Positions 27,470 through 37,605 of a DNA stretch of 64,000 nucleotides are shown piece after piece. The stretch's first letter is position 1; each line of letters begins with the position of its first letter. Under the pieces are notes generated by a model, which was given only the letters and a program-made list of their open reading frames with translations, was not told the DNA's origin and ran no database searches. Both the position numbers and the translations under genes were made by a program. The stretch is from Thalassobius sp034670005 (GTDB taxonomy: Bacteria > Pseudomonadota > Alphaproteobacteria > Rhodobacterales > Rhodobacteraceae). The stretch spans positions 181,333 through 245,332 of the forward strand of contig NZ_JAXMOH010000004.1 in assembly GCF_034670005.1 (NCBI RefSeq), given 5' to 3'.

Positions 27470-28921
27470 TTACAGCCGCCAGAATGTCGGGGTGAACAAC
27501 ACAAAGACGGTCAGGATTTCCAGCCGCCCGGCCAGCATTCCAAAGATCATCAGCCATTTCGCCATTGTCGGGAAAGACGTCAACGCACCCGAACTGCTGA
27601 CTTCGGGGCCATAGGCAGGGCCGACATTCGCGATCGACGTCCACGCGGCCGTGATGGAGGTCGAGATATGCAAACCTGTCAGATCGAGCCCAACAATAAG
27701 CAGCCCCATGGTTACGATGAACAGGGCGAAGAACGCGATCACGGAATTGAACACGTCTTCTTCGATCGGTTTTGCGCCCAGCTTCGGCTTCACTACCGCA
27801 TGTGGCGCCTGAATGCGGCGAATCTGGGCCTTGATCGCCTCGATCACCACAAGCCAGCGGAAAATCTTGATCGAACATCCGGTTGACGCCGTGCAGCCGC
27901 CGATCAGTCCGACGGCCAGGATCACGGTGATCGGAAACGATCCCCAGGACACGACGTCGGCGCTGGCATAGCCGGTACCGGAAAACAAGGTGACCATGTT
28001 GAAGGTGGTTTCGCGCAGAACGGTCCAGAACCCGGTGCTTTCATGGATCAGCCGCCAGATAACAACAGCGGCGATGGAATAGCCGGTCCAGCGCAGATAG
28101 GTGCGCACCTGCACATCTTGAAACAGCGGCTTGGTGTCGCCATGCGACAGTTGAACAAAGCGGATGAATGGCATTGAGGCCAGCAGCATGAATACCGAAG
28201 ATACATATTCCAATGGCCCAGAAAATGCCGCGAAAGAGGCGTCGGAATTGGCAAAACCGCCAGTCGACAGCGTCGACATCGACACCACGGTCGCATCCAG
28301 CGTGGACATGCCCAGAATACGGTAGCTGAGCCAGCACAACACCGTCAGCAGGATATAGGTGCCAAGCAGCGCGCGGGCAATGTCGGGGGCACGGGGCAGG
28401 ATTTTTCCGAGCGTATCGAAGCCTTCTGAGCGGAAGAATTGCATGCCGCCCAACCCCAGGACCGGAAGAAAGATCATCGCCACCACGACAATCCCAAGCC
28501 CGCCGAGCCATTGCAGGATGCCTCGCCATAATAAAGTGCTCTGAGGTAGGGATTCAATCCGTTCGAACACGGTCGACCCGGTCGTTGTCATGCCCGAAAC
28601 AGCCTCGAAATAGGCATCGGTCAACCCGACATCGGGTGCGCCGATCATGAAGGGCAGGGCACCCACCAGCGGCAGATAGCTCCAGGTGCAGGTGGTGAGA
28701 AGGAAGGCTTCGCGAATCCCCAAATCATGTGATTTGCGGTTGTCGGTGGCCAGGACGACCAGCATCCCAAGTAACACGGCCAAGCCTGACGAAATACCGA
28801 AAACCGAAGCGCTTTGCTGCCCTTGTATCATGTCCACAGCCAAACAGGGCAGCATCGCGATACCTATTGCGATGGTCAGATAGCCATTGATCCGGATAAC
28901 GTCGCTGTAATGCATTCCCAA
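27470..28921 (-). CDS. trkH: Potassium uptake permease TrkH
   Basis: 483 residues with multiple hydrophobic segments arranged as four pore-like repeats, including the selectivity loops AVSGMTTTGST, STLSTGGFANSD, LFSGTGYASADV and ITAAWTSIANVGP. This is the TrkH/KtrB pattern. It imports K+ with a cytoplasmic TrkA regulator, which is not encoded here. Single gene, convergent with ccmG. Confidence 0.92.
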   Translation of the reverse strand: MGMHYSDVIRINGYLTIAIGIAMLPCLAVDMIQGQQSASVFGISSGLAVLLGMLVVLATDNRKSHDLGIREAFLLTTCTWSYLPLVGALPFMIGAPDVGLTDAYFEAVSGMTTTGSTVFERIESLPQSTLLWRGILQWLGGLGIVVVAMIFLPVLGLGGMQFFRSEGFDTLGKILPRAPDIARALLGTYILLTVLCWLSYRILGMSTLDATVVSMSTLSTGGFANSDASFAAFSGPLEYVSSVFMLLASMPFIRFVQLSHGDTKPLFQDVQVRTYLRWTGYSIAAVVIWRLIHESTGFWTVLRETTFNMVTLFSGTGYASADVVSWGSFPITVILAVGLIGGCTASTGCSIKIFRWLVVIEAIKAQIRRIQAPHAVVKPKLGAKPIEEDVFNSVIAFFALFIVTMGLLIVGLDLTGLHISTSITAAWTSIANVGPAYGPEVSSSGALTSFPTMAKWLMIFGMLAGRLEILTVFVLFTPTFWRL

Positions 28922-29302
28922 GGCCCTATTCTCTGGGGTGAGTTAAAGGACACGAGTGCATAAGGTCCAGCTAAAATCTGCGACTCTGGTTTCGTGTTTG
29001 AAACAAGGTTCAGAGCGTAAGCAGACCAATCCGTGGGTTCCATCGGAAAGGCTTTCCCCGGAATGGCAATTTTAGGGTGGAGCGGCCGTCCGATTCAAAC
29101 GGGTGTGCAAGTTAGATACTGATGCCAGACTGGAATGTCTGAAGCTGTATAGTGTTGCGGTCACTTAATGGTTTCGTTGCAACTTGTTGAAAGAAAGTAA
29201 TTAATTTGATTTTCGCACGTCTCGAGCAAGCTCAAATCCATCACGCTTTCAAATTTCACTGAAAATTTTCATCCTGCCACAATACCGGGGGCGAGATGTA
29301 AA
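28922..29302. other. Intergenic region between trkH and the acnA terminator
   Basis: About 380 bases with no plausible gene. It should contain the trkH promoter at its left end. I see no repeat or RNA signature. Confidence 0.6.
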
Positions 29303-29332
29303 AAAGCCCCGGGCGGTGTGGCCCGGGGCTTT
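29303..29332 (-). terminator. Rho-independent terminator of acnA
   Basis: A 12-bp stem (AAAGCCCCGGGC/GCCCGGGGCTTT) with a 6-nt loop. On the minus strand it is followed by a T run (TTTTTTAC), about 20 nt after the aconitase stop. Confidence 0.9.
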
Positions 29333-29353
29333 GGTTTTTTGCTTTGCCGCGTC

Positions 29354-32041
29354 TTACGACTTGGCCAAATCCCGCAGCACGTAATGCAGAACGCCACCGT
29401 TTTCGATATACTCGATCTCGATTTCGGTATCGATCCGGCATTTCAGTGCGATCTCTTTGGTCGAACCGTCAGCCATGGTGATGACGCAGGGAACTTCCTG
29501 CAGCGGCTGAATGCTGTCCAGACCCGAGATAGCAACGGTTTCATCGCCGGTCAGGCCCAGGCTCTTGCGGGTATCGCCGCCGGTGAATTCGAACGGAATG
29601 ACGCCCATACCCACGAGGTTGGAGCGGTGGATACGTTCGAAGCTTTCCGCAATTACGGCCTTCACGCCCAACAGCGCGGTGCCTTTTGCCGCCCAGTCAC
29701 GCGACGATCCGGCGCCATACTGTTCGCCGCCGAAGACGACCAGCGGGATGCCCGCTTCCTGATAGGCCATAGAAGCGTCATAAACGCTGGTCTGTTGCCC
29801 ATCAGGGCCTTTGGTATAACCACCTTCGACCCCGTCCAGCATTTCGTTCTTGATGCGGATATTGGCAAAGGTGCCGCGCATCATGATTTCGTGGTTACCG
29901 CGACGCGACCCATAAGAGTTGAATTCACGCGGGGCGACCTGACGTTCGATCAGGTACTGACCTGCCGGGGTGGTGGTGGCAAACGAACCTGCGGGCGAAA
30001 TGTGGTCGGTGGTGACCATGTCGCCCAGAATCAGCAACGGTTTGGCTCCTTCGATATTGGTGATGGTGCCCGGTTGCATCCCCATGCCTTGGAAATAAGG
30101 CGGGTTCTGGATGTAGGTCGAGGTTGCCGGCCAGTCATAGGTTTCACCGCCCGAGACTTCGACCGCCTGCCATTTTTCATCGCCTTTGAAAACGTCGGCA
30201 TATTTGGACATGAAGGCTTCGCGAGTCACGGTCTTGTCGACCAGATCGGAGATTTCCTTGTTGGTCGGCCAGATATCTTTCAGGAAAATGTCATTGCCAT
30301 CCTTGTCCTGACCCAGCGGTTCGGTGGTCAGGTCGATGTTCATGTCCCCTGCCAGCGCATAAGCAACGACCAGCGGCGGCGAAGCCAGGTAGTTGGCGCG
30401 GACGTCCGGCGAAATCCGGCCTTCGAAGTTGCGGTTGCCCGACAGAACCGCAGTTGCAACCAGATCGCCTTCGGCAATTGCTTCTGACAGCTCGGGCTGA
30501 ATCGGACCGGAATTGCCGATACAGGTGGTGCAGCCGTAGCCCACGAGGTTGAACCCGATGGCGTCCAGATCTTCCTGCAGGCCTGCGGCCTCCAGATATT
30601 CGGTCACCACCTGAGACCCCGGAGCGAGCGAGGTTTTCACCCAAGGTTTACGGTTCAGACCCAGTGCGCGGGCCTTGCGCGCGACCAGACCGGCCCCGAT
30701 CATCACATAGGGGTTCGACGTGTTGGTGCACGACGTGATCGAGGCAATCACGACCTTGCCCGAAGACATGGTGTAATCTTCGCCTTTTACGGCTACTTCT
30801 TTGTCGTTCGGACGCTTGAAGGTTTCGGCCATTTCATTTGCAAAAGCGGCTTTGGCTTCTGTCAGCGCGACGTAATCCTGCGGACGTTTCGGACCCGAAA
30901 TTGCCGGCACGATGGTTCCCATGTCGAGTTCCAGCGTATCGGTATAGACCGGCGCGTAATCGGCCCCACGCCAGAAACCGTTTTCCTTGGCATAGGCTTC
31001 GACCAATGCGATGCGGTCTTCGTCACGGCCAGTTTGGCGCAGATAACGCAGGGTTTCGCCATCAACAGGGAAGAAGCCACAGGTCGCGCCATATTCCGGC
31101 GCCATATTGGCGATGGTGGCACGGTCTGGCAGCGGCAGGTGATCCAGACCTTCGCCGTAGAATTCGACGAACTTGCCGACAACGCCCTTTTCGCGCAGCA
31201 TTTCCACGACCTTCAGAACCAGGTCGGTGGCGGTGGTGCCTTCGACCATTTCCCCGGTCAGCTTGAAACCGACGACTTCGGGGATCAGCATCGAAATCGG
31301 CTGACCCAGCATCGCGGCTTCGGCTTCGATGCCGCCAACGCCCCAACCCAGAACGGCCAGGCCGTTGACCATGGTTGTGTGGCTGTCGGTACCGACCAGA
31401 GTGTCGGGATAGGCCACTTCGGCACCGGACTGATCTGTGTCGGTCCAAACGGTTTGGGCCAGGTATTCAACGTTTACTTGGTGGCAGATGCCGGTGCCCG
31501 GCGGTACGACGCGGAAGTTGTTGAAGGCCGACTGACCCCATTTCAGGAACTGGTAACGTTCCATGTTACGTTCGTATTCGCGGTCCACGTTCATCTGAAA
31601 CGCGCGCGGGTTGCCGAATTCGTCGATCATCACCGAGTGGTCGATGACCAGATCGACCGGGTTCAGCGGGTTGATCTTCTGGGCGTCGCCGCCGAGGCCG
31701 ACAATACCGTCACGCATCGCGGCCAGGTCGACCACGGCGGGAACGCCGGTGAAGTCCTGCATCAGCACGCGGGCCGGGCGATAGGCGATTTCACGCGGGT
31801 TCTTGCCGCCTTTTGCGCCCCATTCGGCAAACGCCTTGATGTCGTCGACCGAAACGGTGCGGCCGCCATCTTCAAAGCGCAGCATGTTTTCCAGCACGAC
31901 TTTCAGCGCGGCGGGCAGTTTGGAGAAATCTCCAAGTCCGGCGGCTTCGGCGGCGGGAATGGAATAGTAGGAAACGGACTTGCCGCCAGCAGACAAAGTC
32001 TTGCGGGTTTTGGCGGTATCTTGTCCAACGGTGATGGGCAT
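29354..32041 (-). CDS. acnA: Aconitate hydratase A
   Basis: 895 residues from the ATG at 32041, preceded by GGAGGCCACCTT; the longer frame to 32179 has no ribosome site. The [4Fe-4S] cluster cysteines lie in SCTNTSNP and YGCTTCIGNSGP. The C-terminal swivel domain carries YGAGSSRDWAAKGT. It interconverts citrate and isocitrate in the TCA and glyoxylate cycles, and AcnA-type enzymes double as iron-responsive RNA-binding proteins. Length fits AcnA/IRP1. Single gene with its own terminator. Confidence 0.96.
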   Translation of the reverse strand: MPITVGQDTAKTRKTLSAGGKSVSYYSIPAAEAAGLGDFSKLPAALKVVLENMLRFEDGGRTVSVDDIKAFAEWGAKGGKNPREIAYRPARVLMQDFTGVPAVVDLAAMRDGIVGLGGDAQKINPLNPVDLVIDHSVMIDEFGNPRAFQMNVDREYERNMERYQFLKWGQSAFNNFRVVPPGTGICHQVNVEYLAQTVWTDTDQSGAEVAYPDTLVGTDSHTTMVNGLAVLGWGVGGIEAEAAMLGQPISMLIPEVVGFKLTGEMVEGTTATDLVLKVVEMLREKGVVGKFVEFYGEGLDHLPLPDRATIANMAPEYGATCGFFPVDGETLRYLRQTGRDEDRIALVEAYAKENGFWRGADYAPVYTDTLELDMGTIVPAISGPKRPQDYVALTEAKAAFANEMAETFKRPNDKEVAVKGEDYTMSSGKVVIASITSCTNTSNPYVMIGAGLVARKARALGLNRKPWVKTSLAPGSQVVTEYLEAAGLQEDLDAIGFNLVGYGCTTCIGNSGPIQPELSEAIAEGDLVATAVLSGNRNFEGRISPDVRANYLASPPLVVAYALAGDMNIDLTTEPLGQDKDGNDIFLKDIWPTNKEISDLVDKTVTREAFMSKYADVFKGDEKWQAVEVSGGETYDWPATSTYIQNPPYFQGMGMQPGTITNIEGAKPLLILGDMVTTDHISPAGSFATTTPAGQYLIERQVAPREFNSYGSRRGNHEIMMRGTFANIRIKNEMLDGVEGGYTKGPDGQQTSVYDASMAYQEAGIPLVVFGGEQYGAGSSRDWAAKGTALLGVKAVIAESFERIHRSNLVGMGVIPFEFTGGDTRKSLGLTGDETVAISGLDSIQPLQEVPCVITMADGSTKEIALKCRIDTEIEIEYIENGGVLHYVLRDLAKS

Positions 32042-32264
32042 AAGGTGGCCTCCCTCTGAGCAGGAAAAAAAGGGGTATTGCTGGTGCTGCTTCTGCCTGA
32101 TCGTGGGGCGGCAATCAAGGGGGTGAAATGCGATTTGTATACCAATGTACACAAAAATGCGCTTTCCGACCCTGTTCACCAGCGGCTGACAAAACCTTGA
32201 TTGGTTATTTCATTCGAAAATGCTTAGAACAAGCGCATACCGAAGAATGGAGAAAAGTTCGCAC

Positions 32265-32963
32265 ATGCGCCGTTTCGTCAATTGGTTTACCGCTGCTCTG
32301 ATTGCGCTTTCATCTCCGGTTTTGGCGGATGATCATCCTGTCGTGGTGGAGCTTTTTACATCGCAGGGCTGTTCATCATGTCCGGCGGCGGATGCGTATT
32401 TGGCAACTTTGGCCGAACGCGAAGACGTCATAGCGCTGGCTTTGCACGTGGACTACTGGGACTATATCGGCTGGAAGGATGCCTTTGCCGACCCGCGCTT
32501 CACCAAGCGCCAGAAAGCCTATGCGATCGCGGCAAATCGTCATTCCGTCTATACACCGCAAATGATTGTCAACGGTGTCGAACATGTTGTCGGCAACCAT
32601 CCCGTAGATGTTGCCGCGCTGATTTCGAAACACGCCAAGGTCCGCAATCCGATTTCGATCGGGTTGAAACAACAGGGCAACGTTCTGTCTATTTCGGCCA
32701 GTTCCGATCGGGCGATGCCAATGCCGGTCATTGTTCAGCTCGTGCGCTACCTGCCCGAGCGTGAAGTTGACATTCGCGCCGGAGAAAACGCCGGTCGGAA
32801 AATGATTTACAATAACATCGTAACGGAATGGCGTCGTTTGGGCGATTGGGATACCAGTGCGCCATTCAATTTGCAGACGCAGGTTCAAGGCGATGAACCG
32901 GTCGTCGTGATCATGCAGGCACCTGGACCAGGGCCGATCATCGCTTCGGCGCGGCTGCGCTGA
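32265..32963 (+). CDS. DUF1223 secreted thioredoxin-like protein
   Basis: 232 residues if started at the ATG at 32265, with GGAGAAAAG upstream; in-frame ATGs also exist at 32220 and 32247. A signal peptide (MRRFVNWFTAALIALSSPVLA) precedes the family signature VELFTSQGCSSCPAAD with a CSSC pair, then HVDYWDYIGWKD. The family has a thioredoxin-like fold. A redox role in the periplasm is likely but undemonstrated. The gene ends 4 nt from the convergent acyltransferase. Confidence 0.85.
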   Translation: MRRFVNWFTAALIALSSPVLADDHPVVVELFTSQGCSSCPAADAYLATLAEREDVIALALHVDYWDYIGWKDAFADPRFTKRQKAYAIAANRHSVYTPQMIVNGVEHVVGNHPVDVAALISKHAKVRNPISIGLKQQGNVLSISASSDRAMPMPVIVQLVRYLPEREVDIRAGENAGRKMIYNNIVTEWRRLGDWDTSAPFNLQTQVQGDEPVVVIMQAPGPGPIIASARLR

Positions 32964-32967
32964 AAAT

Positions 32968-33855
32968 CTAGCGGTCTTTCTTCCATCGACGATGCACCCA
33001 GAACCATTGTGCGGGATACTGTTGCACCATCGCTTCCAGCCGGTCATTGAAAGTCTGTGTCATTTCTACGGCTGTGCTGTGCGGAATCGGGTCTTGGACA
33101 ATTGCCTGAAACGTTATTCCGTCGGGATTGCGCAATCCGAAGGCGGGCAGCAGAAGCGCATTGTACTTCATGGCCAATTCTGCAGCCGCCAGCGATGTAC
33201 GCGCCGAATGACCGAAAAAACGCAGTTGGGCTCCATCCTGAACGTGTTGGTCGATCAATAGCGCGATGATATTGCCCGCGCGCAGAAATTTCACCATTCC
33301 CGCCAACCCCCGCCGACCGCGTGGAAACACCGGTGTCGCGATCTCGCAGAGCGCCTTTTCCCAATGACGGTTGAAGTAGATGTTGTCGAGCGGCCGAAAC
33401 AGCGCGCCAATGGCACCGTATTTCTGCGCCACGATTGTGCGAACGGAATCATGGTTGCCAAAATGACCGGATACCAGAATGACCGGGCGGCCAGTCCGGT
33501 GGGCTTCTTCCAGCGCGGGAACGCCGGGGCCGGTTAATTCGGTTCCTTCCATATGCTTCTTGAAGGTCGCGCCGGAATAGATTTCGACCAATGTGCGGCC
33601 AAAATTATCAGGGACAGCGCGGGTTAGCCTGGCAGCCTCGGTCGGGGGCAGGTCGGGCCGGACCAATGCGAGGTTATCGCGTATCCGTTTGTCATAACCA
33701 AGAAGCGGCGCAATCACGCGGCTGACCAACCAACCCATCAACGGTACGCGATAGCGATAGGGCAGCGCGAGCGCTAAAAACAGTGGTGCACTCATGAAGA
33801 GGTTCGCAATGTACTGACCCGTGCGGGTAGCCAGGGACAGATTATTGTCGGACAT
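32968..33855 (-). CDS. Lysophospholipid/lipid A acyltransferase family protein (LpxL/HtrB-like)
   Basis: 295 residues if started at the ATG at 33855, which places it 9 nt after the DMT gene stop; an in-frame ATG at 33897 would overlap that gene. It has an N-terminal hydrophobic stretch and the acyltransferase HX4D motif as HFGNHDS (about residue 130), then FRPLDNIYFNR and a Gly/Arg loop. LpxL-type enzymes add secondary acyl chains to lipid A at the inner membrane. The same fold also acylates other lipids, so the substrate is inferred. Probably co-transcribed with the DMT gene. Confidence 0.82.
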   Translation of the reverse strand: MSDNNLSLATRTGQYIANLFMSAPLFLALALPYRYRVPLMGWLVSRVIAPLLGYDKRIRDNLALVRPDLPPTEAARLTRAVPDNFGRTLVEIYSGATFKKHMEGTELTGPGVPALEEAHRTGRPVILVSGHFGNHDSVRTIVAQKYGAIGALFRPLDNIYFNRHWEKALCEIATPVFPRGRRGLAGMVKFLRAGNIIALLIDQHVQDGAQLRFFGHSARTSLAAAELAMKYNALLLPAFGLRNPDGITFQAIVQDPIPHSTAVEMTQTFNDRLEAMVQQYPAQWFWVHRRWKKDR

Positions 33856-33863
33856 GATTTGGC

Positions 33864-34721
33864 TCAGCTCCGCGCGGATGAGGTTTCGCGGTGCCACACA
33901 TAAATACCCGATAGCACAATCACAAGCGCACCGACCACAGTCCAGAAATCGGGATATTCGTCGAAGAAGATCATCCCCCAGAGAGTGGCGAAGAGCAGGC
34001 CAACATAGGCAAACGGTGCCAGCATTCCTGCTTCGCCGATTGACAGGGCGCGGATCAGAAGAAGCTGTGAAATAGTACCAAAGATCGCAAGCATACCCAT
34101 CAGCAGGGCCGAGGTCAGATCGACGGGCTGCCAGTGAAACGGAATGATGCAGCTGAAGATGATTGCCCCGAACATTGCGGTGTAAAGCAGTGAAGTCCAG
34201 GGGTCTTCGTTTAACCCGACATAGCGGGTTACGATATTGTAGGCTGAATAACTGAAGGCTGCGGCCAGCGGAAACAACGCATAGGGCGAAAACACGCCGC
34301 TACCGGGTCGGATGATGATAAAGGCCCCGATCAGTGCCGCGGCGATCCCGAAGGCGCGCCGCGGCCCGATCTTTTCGCCCAGAAACAGCGCGGCACCAAG
34401 TGTGATGATTACCGGGTTCGTATCCATGATCGCGGTCGCTTCGGCCAGACCGATATTGGCGATTCCGAAGAAGAAAAAACCAGTGCCGAACATCAGGAAC
34501 ACCGATCGCGCAAACTGCAGAAGTGGATAGCGCGTGCGCGCCACGGTGCCGATGCGCGGCAGCACGATCAGCAATACCAGACTGGCCTGACCGGCATAGC
34601 GCGCCCAGACCGCCTGCAGCGGACCAACACGCTGGCTAAGTTCTTTCGCTGTCGCATCCATCGCGGCGAAAAAGAAGATCGCTCCGATCATCAGCAGGAT
34701 CGCACGCGCGGTGTTTGACAT
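33864..34721 (-). CDS. EamA/DMT superfamily permease
   Basis: 285 residues starting at the ATG at 34721, which has GGAG 6 nt upstream; the frame extends to 34745. There are ten hydrophobic helices in two EamA repeats (AVWARYAGQASLVLL and TIMDTNPVIITLGAALFLGEKIGPRR type segments). Members export or import small metabolites such as amino acids or nucleotides. The substrate is unknown. Confidence 0.85.
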   Translation of the reverse strand: MSNTARAILLMIGAIFFFAAMDATAKELSQRVGPLQAVWARYAGQASLVLLIVLPRIGTVARTRYPLLQFARSVFLMFGTGFFFFGIANIGLAEATAIMDTNPVIITLGAALFLGEKIGPRRAFGIAAALIGAFIIIRPGSGVFSPYALFPLAAAFSYSAYNIVTRYVGLNEDPWTSLLYTAMFGAIIFSCIIPFHWQPVDLTSALLMGMLAIFGTISQLLLIRALSIGEAGMLAPFAYVGLLFATLWGMIFFDEYPDFWTVVGALVIVLSGIYVWHRETSSARS

Positions 34722-34864
34722 CGTCTTCTCCATCATTGGGGGCACCGCGACGCGGGTGCTGATCCCCCCAGGGCGCGGATTTGGCTGCGACCCTAGGCAG
34801 AAGCTTGGGGGAAGTCCACCTTGCGCCGGTCAGGGGCGTCTTGCTGCAGCCCTGTCGATTGTCA

Positions 34865-36043
34865 TTAGCTGGTCAATGCCGCGCAGGCGCGGGCGATAAC
34901 GATTTCTTCATCGGTGGGGATGACCATGACTGTGACCTGCGCAGTGTCAGTACTGATTACCGAAGCATTGGCCGCATTGGCCGCAGCGTCGATTTCGATC
35001 CCGATCCAGCTTAGTCCGGCGCAGATGCCATCGCGGATCAGGCTGGAGTTTTCGCCAATGCCTCCGCAGAAAACCACGCCGTCCAGCCCCTCCAGCGCCG
35101 CCGCCAAACCGCCCAGTTCGCGCCGGGCGCGGAATGTGAAGTAATCAATGGCCTGCTGCGCCTCTTCGCTGTCCGAAGATTGCAATATGCGCATATCATT
35201 GCTGAGGCCGGACAGTCCCAATAGCCCCGATTCTGTGTATAAAAGCCTGGTGATTTCGTCTGCGCTCAAGCCTTCCTGCTGCATCAGGTAGAGAAGAACG
35301 CCGGGATCGACCTGCCCACAGCGGGTGCCCATGGGTAACCCGTCCAGCGCCGAAAACCCCATCGAGGACGCCATCGACCGGCCCGCTTTCATGCCGCACA
35401 TCGAGGCACCATTGCCCAGATGCGCCACAACGACACGCCCGGCATGAAGTTGCGGCGCGATCCGTGCCAACTCGCCCGCGATATAATCATAGCTGAGGCC
35501 GTGGAAGCCATAACGCCGCACACCTTTGTCGTAATAGGCGCGAGGGAGGGCGAAAACATCGTTCACGAAGGGATGATTGCGGTGAAACGCGGTGTCGAAG
35601 CACCCTACCTGAGCGGCCTGCGGAAATGCGGTCATCGCGGCCCGAACAGCAGCCAGGTTATGTGGTTGATGCAGTGGCGCGAACGGTTCCAGTTCGGCCA
35701 GTTTTTCAACGCTTTTCTCATCAAGCAGGGTGGGGCCGGTATAGTCCAGTCCGCCATGCACGATCCGGTGGCCGACCGTAACGATTCGAGCCTTGGGAAA
35801 ATGGTCGGTCAGTGCCCTGAGCGCGGCTGTCAGGGCTTCATGGTGATCCACCACGCCTTCGGCAGGAATAGGGGACGCGTCAACCAACCGGACTCCGTCC
35901 GGATTTTTCAATGTCAGCGTCGCCGCGCCACCGATTCGGTCGGCTTTGCCGTTGGCAATGACCTTGGGCTCTGCCGCAGACAGGTCGAACAGACCGAATT
36001 TCAGTGACGACGATCCGGCATTCAGCGTCAGCGCATGAGCCAT
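34865..36043 (-). CDS. ackA: Acetate kinase
   Basis: 392 residues. ASKHA-fold kinase with LTLNAGSSSLKFGLF at the N terminus, VGHRIVHGG, the catalytic stretch VVAHLGNGASMCGM, and VFCGGIGENS. It interconverts acetate + ATP and acetyl phosphate. It starts immediately before (0-nt gap) the stop of the phosphotransacetylase fusion gene upstream, so the pair forms an operon linking acetate and acetyl-CoA. Propionate may also be used. Confidence 0.94.
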   Translation of the reverse strand: MAHALTLNAGSSSLKFGLFDLSAAEPKVIANGKADRIGGAATLTLKNPDGVRLVDASPIPAEGVVDHHEALTAALRALTDHFPKARIVTVGHRIVHGGLDYTGPTLLDEKSVEKLAELEPFAPLHQPHNLAAVRAAMTAFPQAAQVGCFDTAFHRNHPFVNDVFALPRAYYDKGVRRYGFHGLSYDYIAGELARIAPQLHAGRVVVAHLGNGASMCGMKAGRSMASSMGFSALDGLPMGTRCGQVDPGVLLYLMQQEGLSADEITRLLYTESGLLGLSGLSNDMRILQSSDSEEAQQAIDYFTFRARRELGGLAAALEGLDGVVFCGGIGENSSLIRDGICAGLSWIGIEIDAAANAANASVISTDTAQVTVMVIPTDEEIVIARACAALTS

Positions 36044-37432
36044 TCAATTGCCTCCGCTCAGCCGGTGATGATGCAAGGCTGCCACCGCACAGGATGCAAG
36101 CCGCGCCATGTCGTCATCGGCGCGACTGTTGAGGATGATCGGCACTCTTGCGCCCAGAACAACACCGGCGGCTTCTGCGTGGCTGATATAAGTCAGCTGT
36201 TTGGCCAGCATGTTCCCGGCATCAAGATTGGGGACAACCAGAATATCAGCGCGGCCCGCCACCGGTGACGTGATCCCCTTAATCCGGGCGGCGGCCAGAT
36301 CGACCGCATTGTCCATTGCCAGAGGTCCATCGACCAGACCTCCGGTGATCTGACCGCGTTCGGCCATTTTTGACAAAAGCGCAGCATCGACGGAAGAGGG
36401 CAGGTCGGGGTTCACCGTTTCCACCGCCGACAACACACCTACCTTCGGTTCTTCGATCCCCAGCGAAAGCGCCAGATCAATGGCGTTTTGGCAGATATCC
36501 ATCTTGGTCTTCAGGTCGGGCGTGATGTTGATCGCCGCATCTGACACCAACAGCAGATGCGCCAGGCCCGGCACATCCATGACAAAAATATGGGTGAAAC
36601 GGCGCCCCATGCGCAGTCCGGTCTGTTTGTCCAGTGCCGGGCGCAACAGGTCGTCCGTATGCAGATGCCCTTTCATAAGGGCCTGTGCCTTGCCGTCATT
36701 GACCATCTGTACGCAAAGCCGGGCAGCATTTCGGGGGGTGGGTTCGTTGATGATTTCGATCCCGTCGAGCGAATAGCCCAGTTCCGCCGCAACCGCGCGA
36801 ATTTTTTCGTCGTCACCGACCAGAATAGGATCGATCAGTGTGTGTCGATGGGCCAACAGCGCGCCACCCAGCGAATTAACATCATCAGGGCAGGTTACGG
36901 CGGTTTTCAGAGCCGCCAGAGGTTCGGCCTGCGCCAATAGTTTTTCAAAATGCCGATGACGCTGCACGATCAATCCGGGCAGATCGTGGCTATCATAATG
37001 CAGTTTGTGATCCGGGGCTTCGACGCGAGCGGACCCCGAAACCAATACGTCACCATTCGAAATCCGTTCAACCCGCGTGTCCATCACGACCTGATGGGTG
37101 GCAGGGTCGATCGATTTGACTGTCACCTTGGCGCAGAGTTCGTCTCCGGCAATGGCGTGGCCATGAAAATCCAGATCCTGATGGCGATACAAGGTCCCCG
37201 CCCCGGGCAGGATATTGCCCAGAACCGCAGAGATCAGCGATGCCAGAAACATCCCCGGCGCCAACGCTTCGTTTTGGCCATCGCCGTCACCATCGTGGTC
37301 AAACAGGTGCATCGGATTATGATTGCCCGAGACATTGGCGAAAACGATCAGGTCGTCTTGGGTGACCAGACGTCGGATTTCGGCGCTGTCACCGGGCGAA
37401 AGTTCTTCGAATATCTTGTTTTCAATCAGCAT
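36044..37432 (-). CDS. MaoC-like hydratase fused to phosphate acetyltransferase
   Basis: 462 residues. The N-terminal about 140 residues form a MaoC hot-dog domain (VFANVSGNHNPMHLFD with the Asp/His-type hydratase loop). The remaining about 310 residues are a phosphate acetyl/butyryltransferase domain (GGLVDGPLAMDNAVD, ADILVVPNLDAGNML). This fusion is known in alphaproteobacteria and is the only Pta candidate next to ackA here. It converts acyl phosphate and CoA to acyl-CoA. The hydratase half suggests a link to short-chain enoyl-CoA or polyhydroxyalkanoate metabolism. Confidence 0.92.
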   Translation of the reverse strand: MLIENKIFEELSPGDSAEIRRLVTQDDLIVFANVSGNHNPMHLFDHDGDGDGQNEALAPGMFLASLISAVLGNILPGAGTLYRHQDLDFHGHAIAGDELCAKVTVKSIDPATHQVVMDTRVERISNGDVLVSGSARVEAPDHKLHYDSHDLPGLIVQRHRHFEKLLAQAEPLAALKTAVTCPDDVNSLGGALLAHRHTLIDPILVGDDEKIRAVAAELGYSLDGIEIINEPTPRNAARLCVQMVNDGKAQALMKGHLHTDDLLRPALDKQTGLRMGRRFTHIFVMDVPGLAHLLLVSDAAINITPDLKTKMDICQNAIDLALSLGIEEPKVGVLSAVETVNPDLPSSVDAALLSKMAERGQITGGLVDGPLAMDNAVDLAAARIKGITSPVAGRADILVVPNLDAGNMLAKQLTYISHAEAAGVVLGARVPIILNSRADDDMARLASCAVAALHHHRLSGGN

Positions 37433-37605
37433 AAGATCCGTCTTTCCGGGTTTACCCTTGGATTTGGGCGCTCGCCTGTCTGGACTATCGCAATCCGGTC
37501 ACGACAATCAAAGCCTGTCTATTTAGCGGCGACAATATCTTCGCTGATCTGGATCATATTTCGTCTCTTGTCTCAAAATCATCCGGGTAATGTCACGTGA
37601 TCGGA

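Noticed and set aside
29318..30487. Long ORF (389 codons) on the plus strand opposite acnA
   Set aside because: It is antisense to aconitase, whose conserved cluster motifs prove the minus strand. The long open frame is a by-product of GC-rich codon use.
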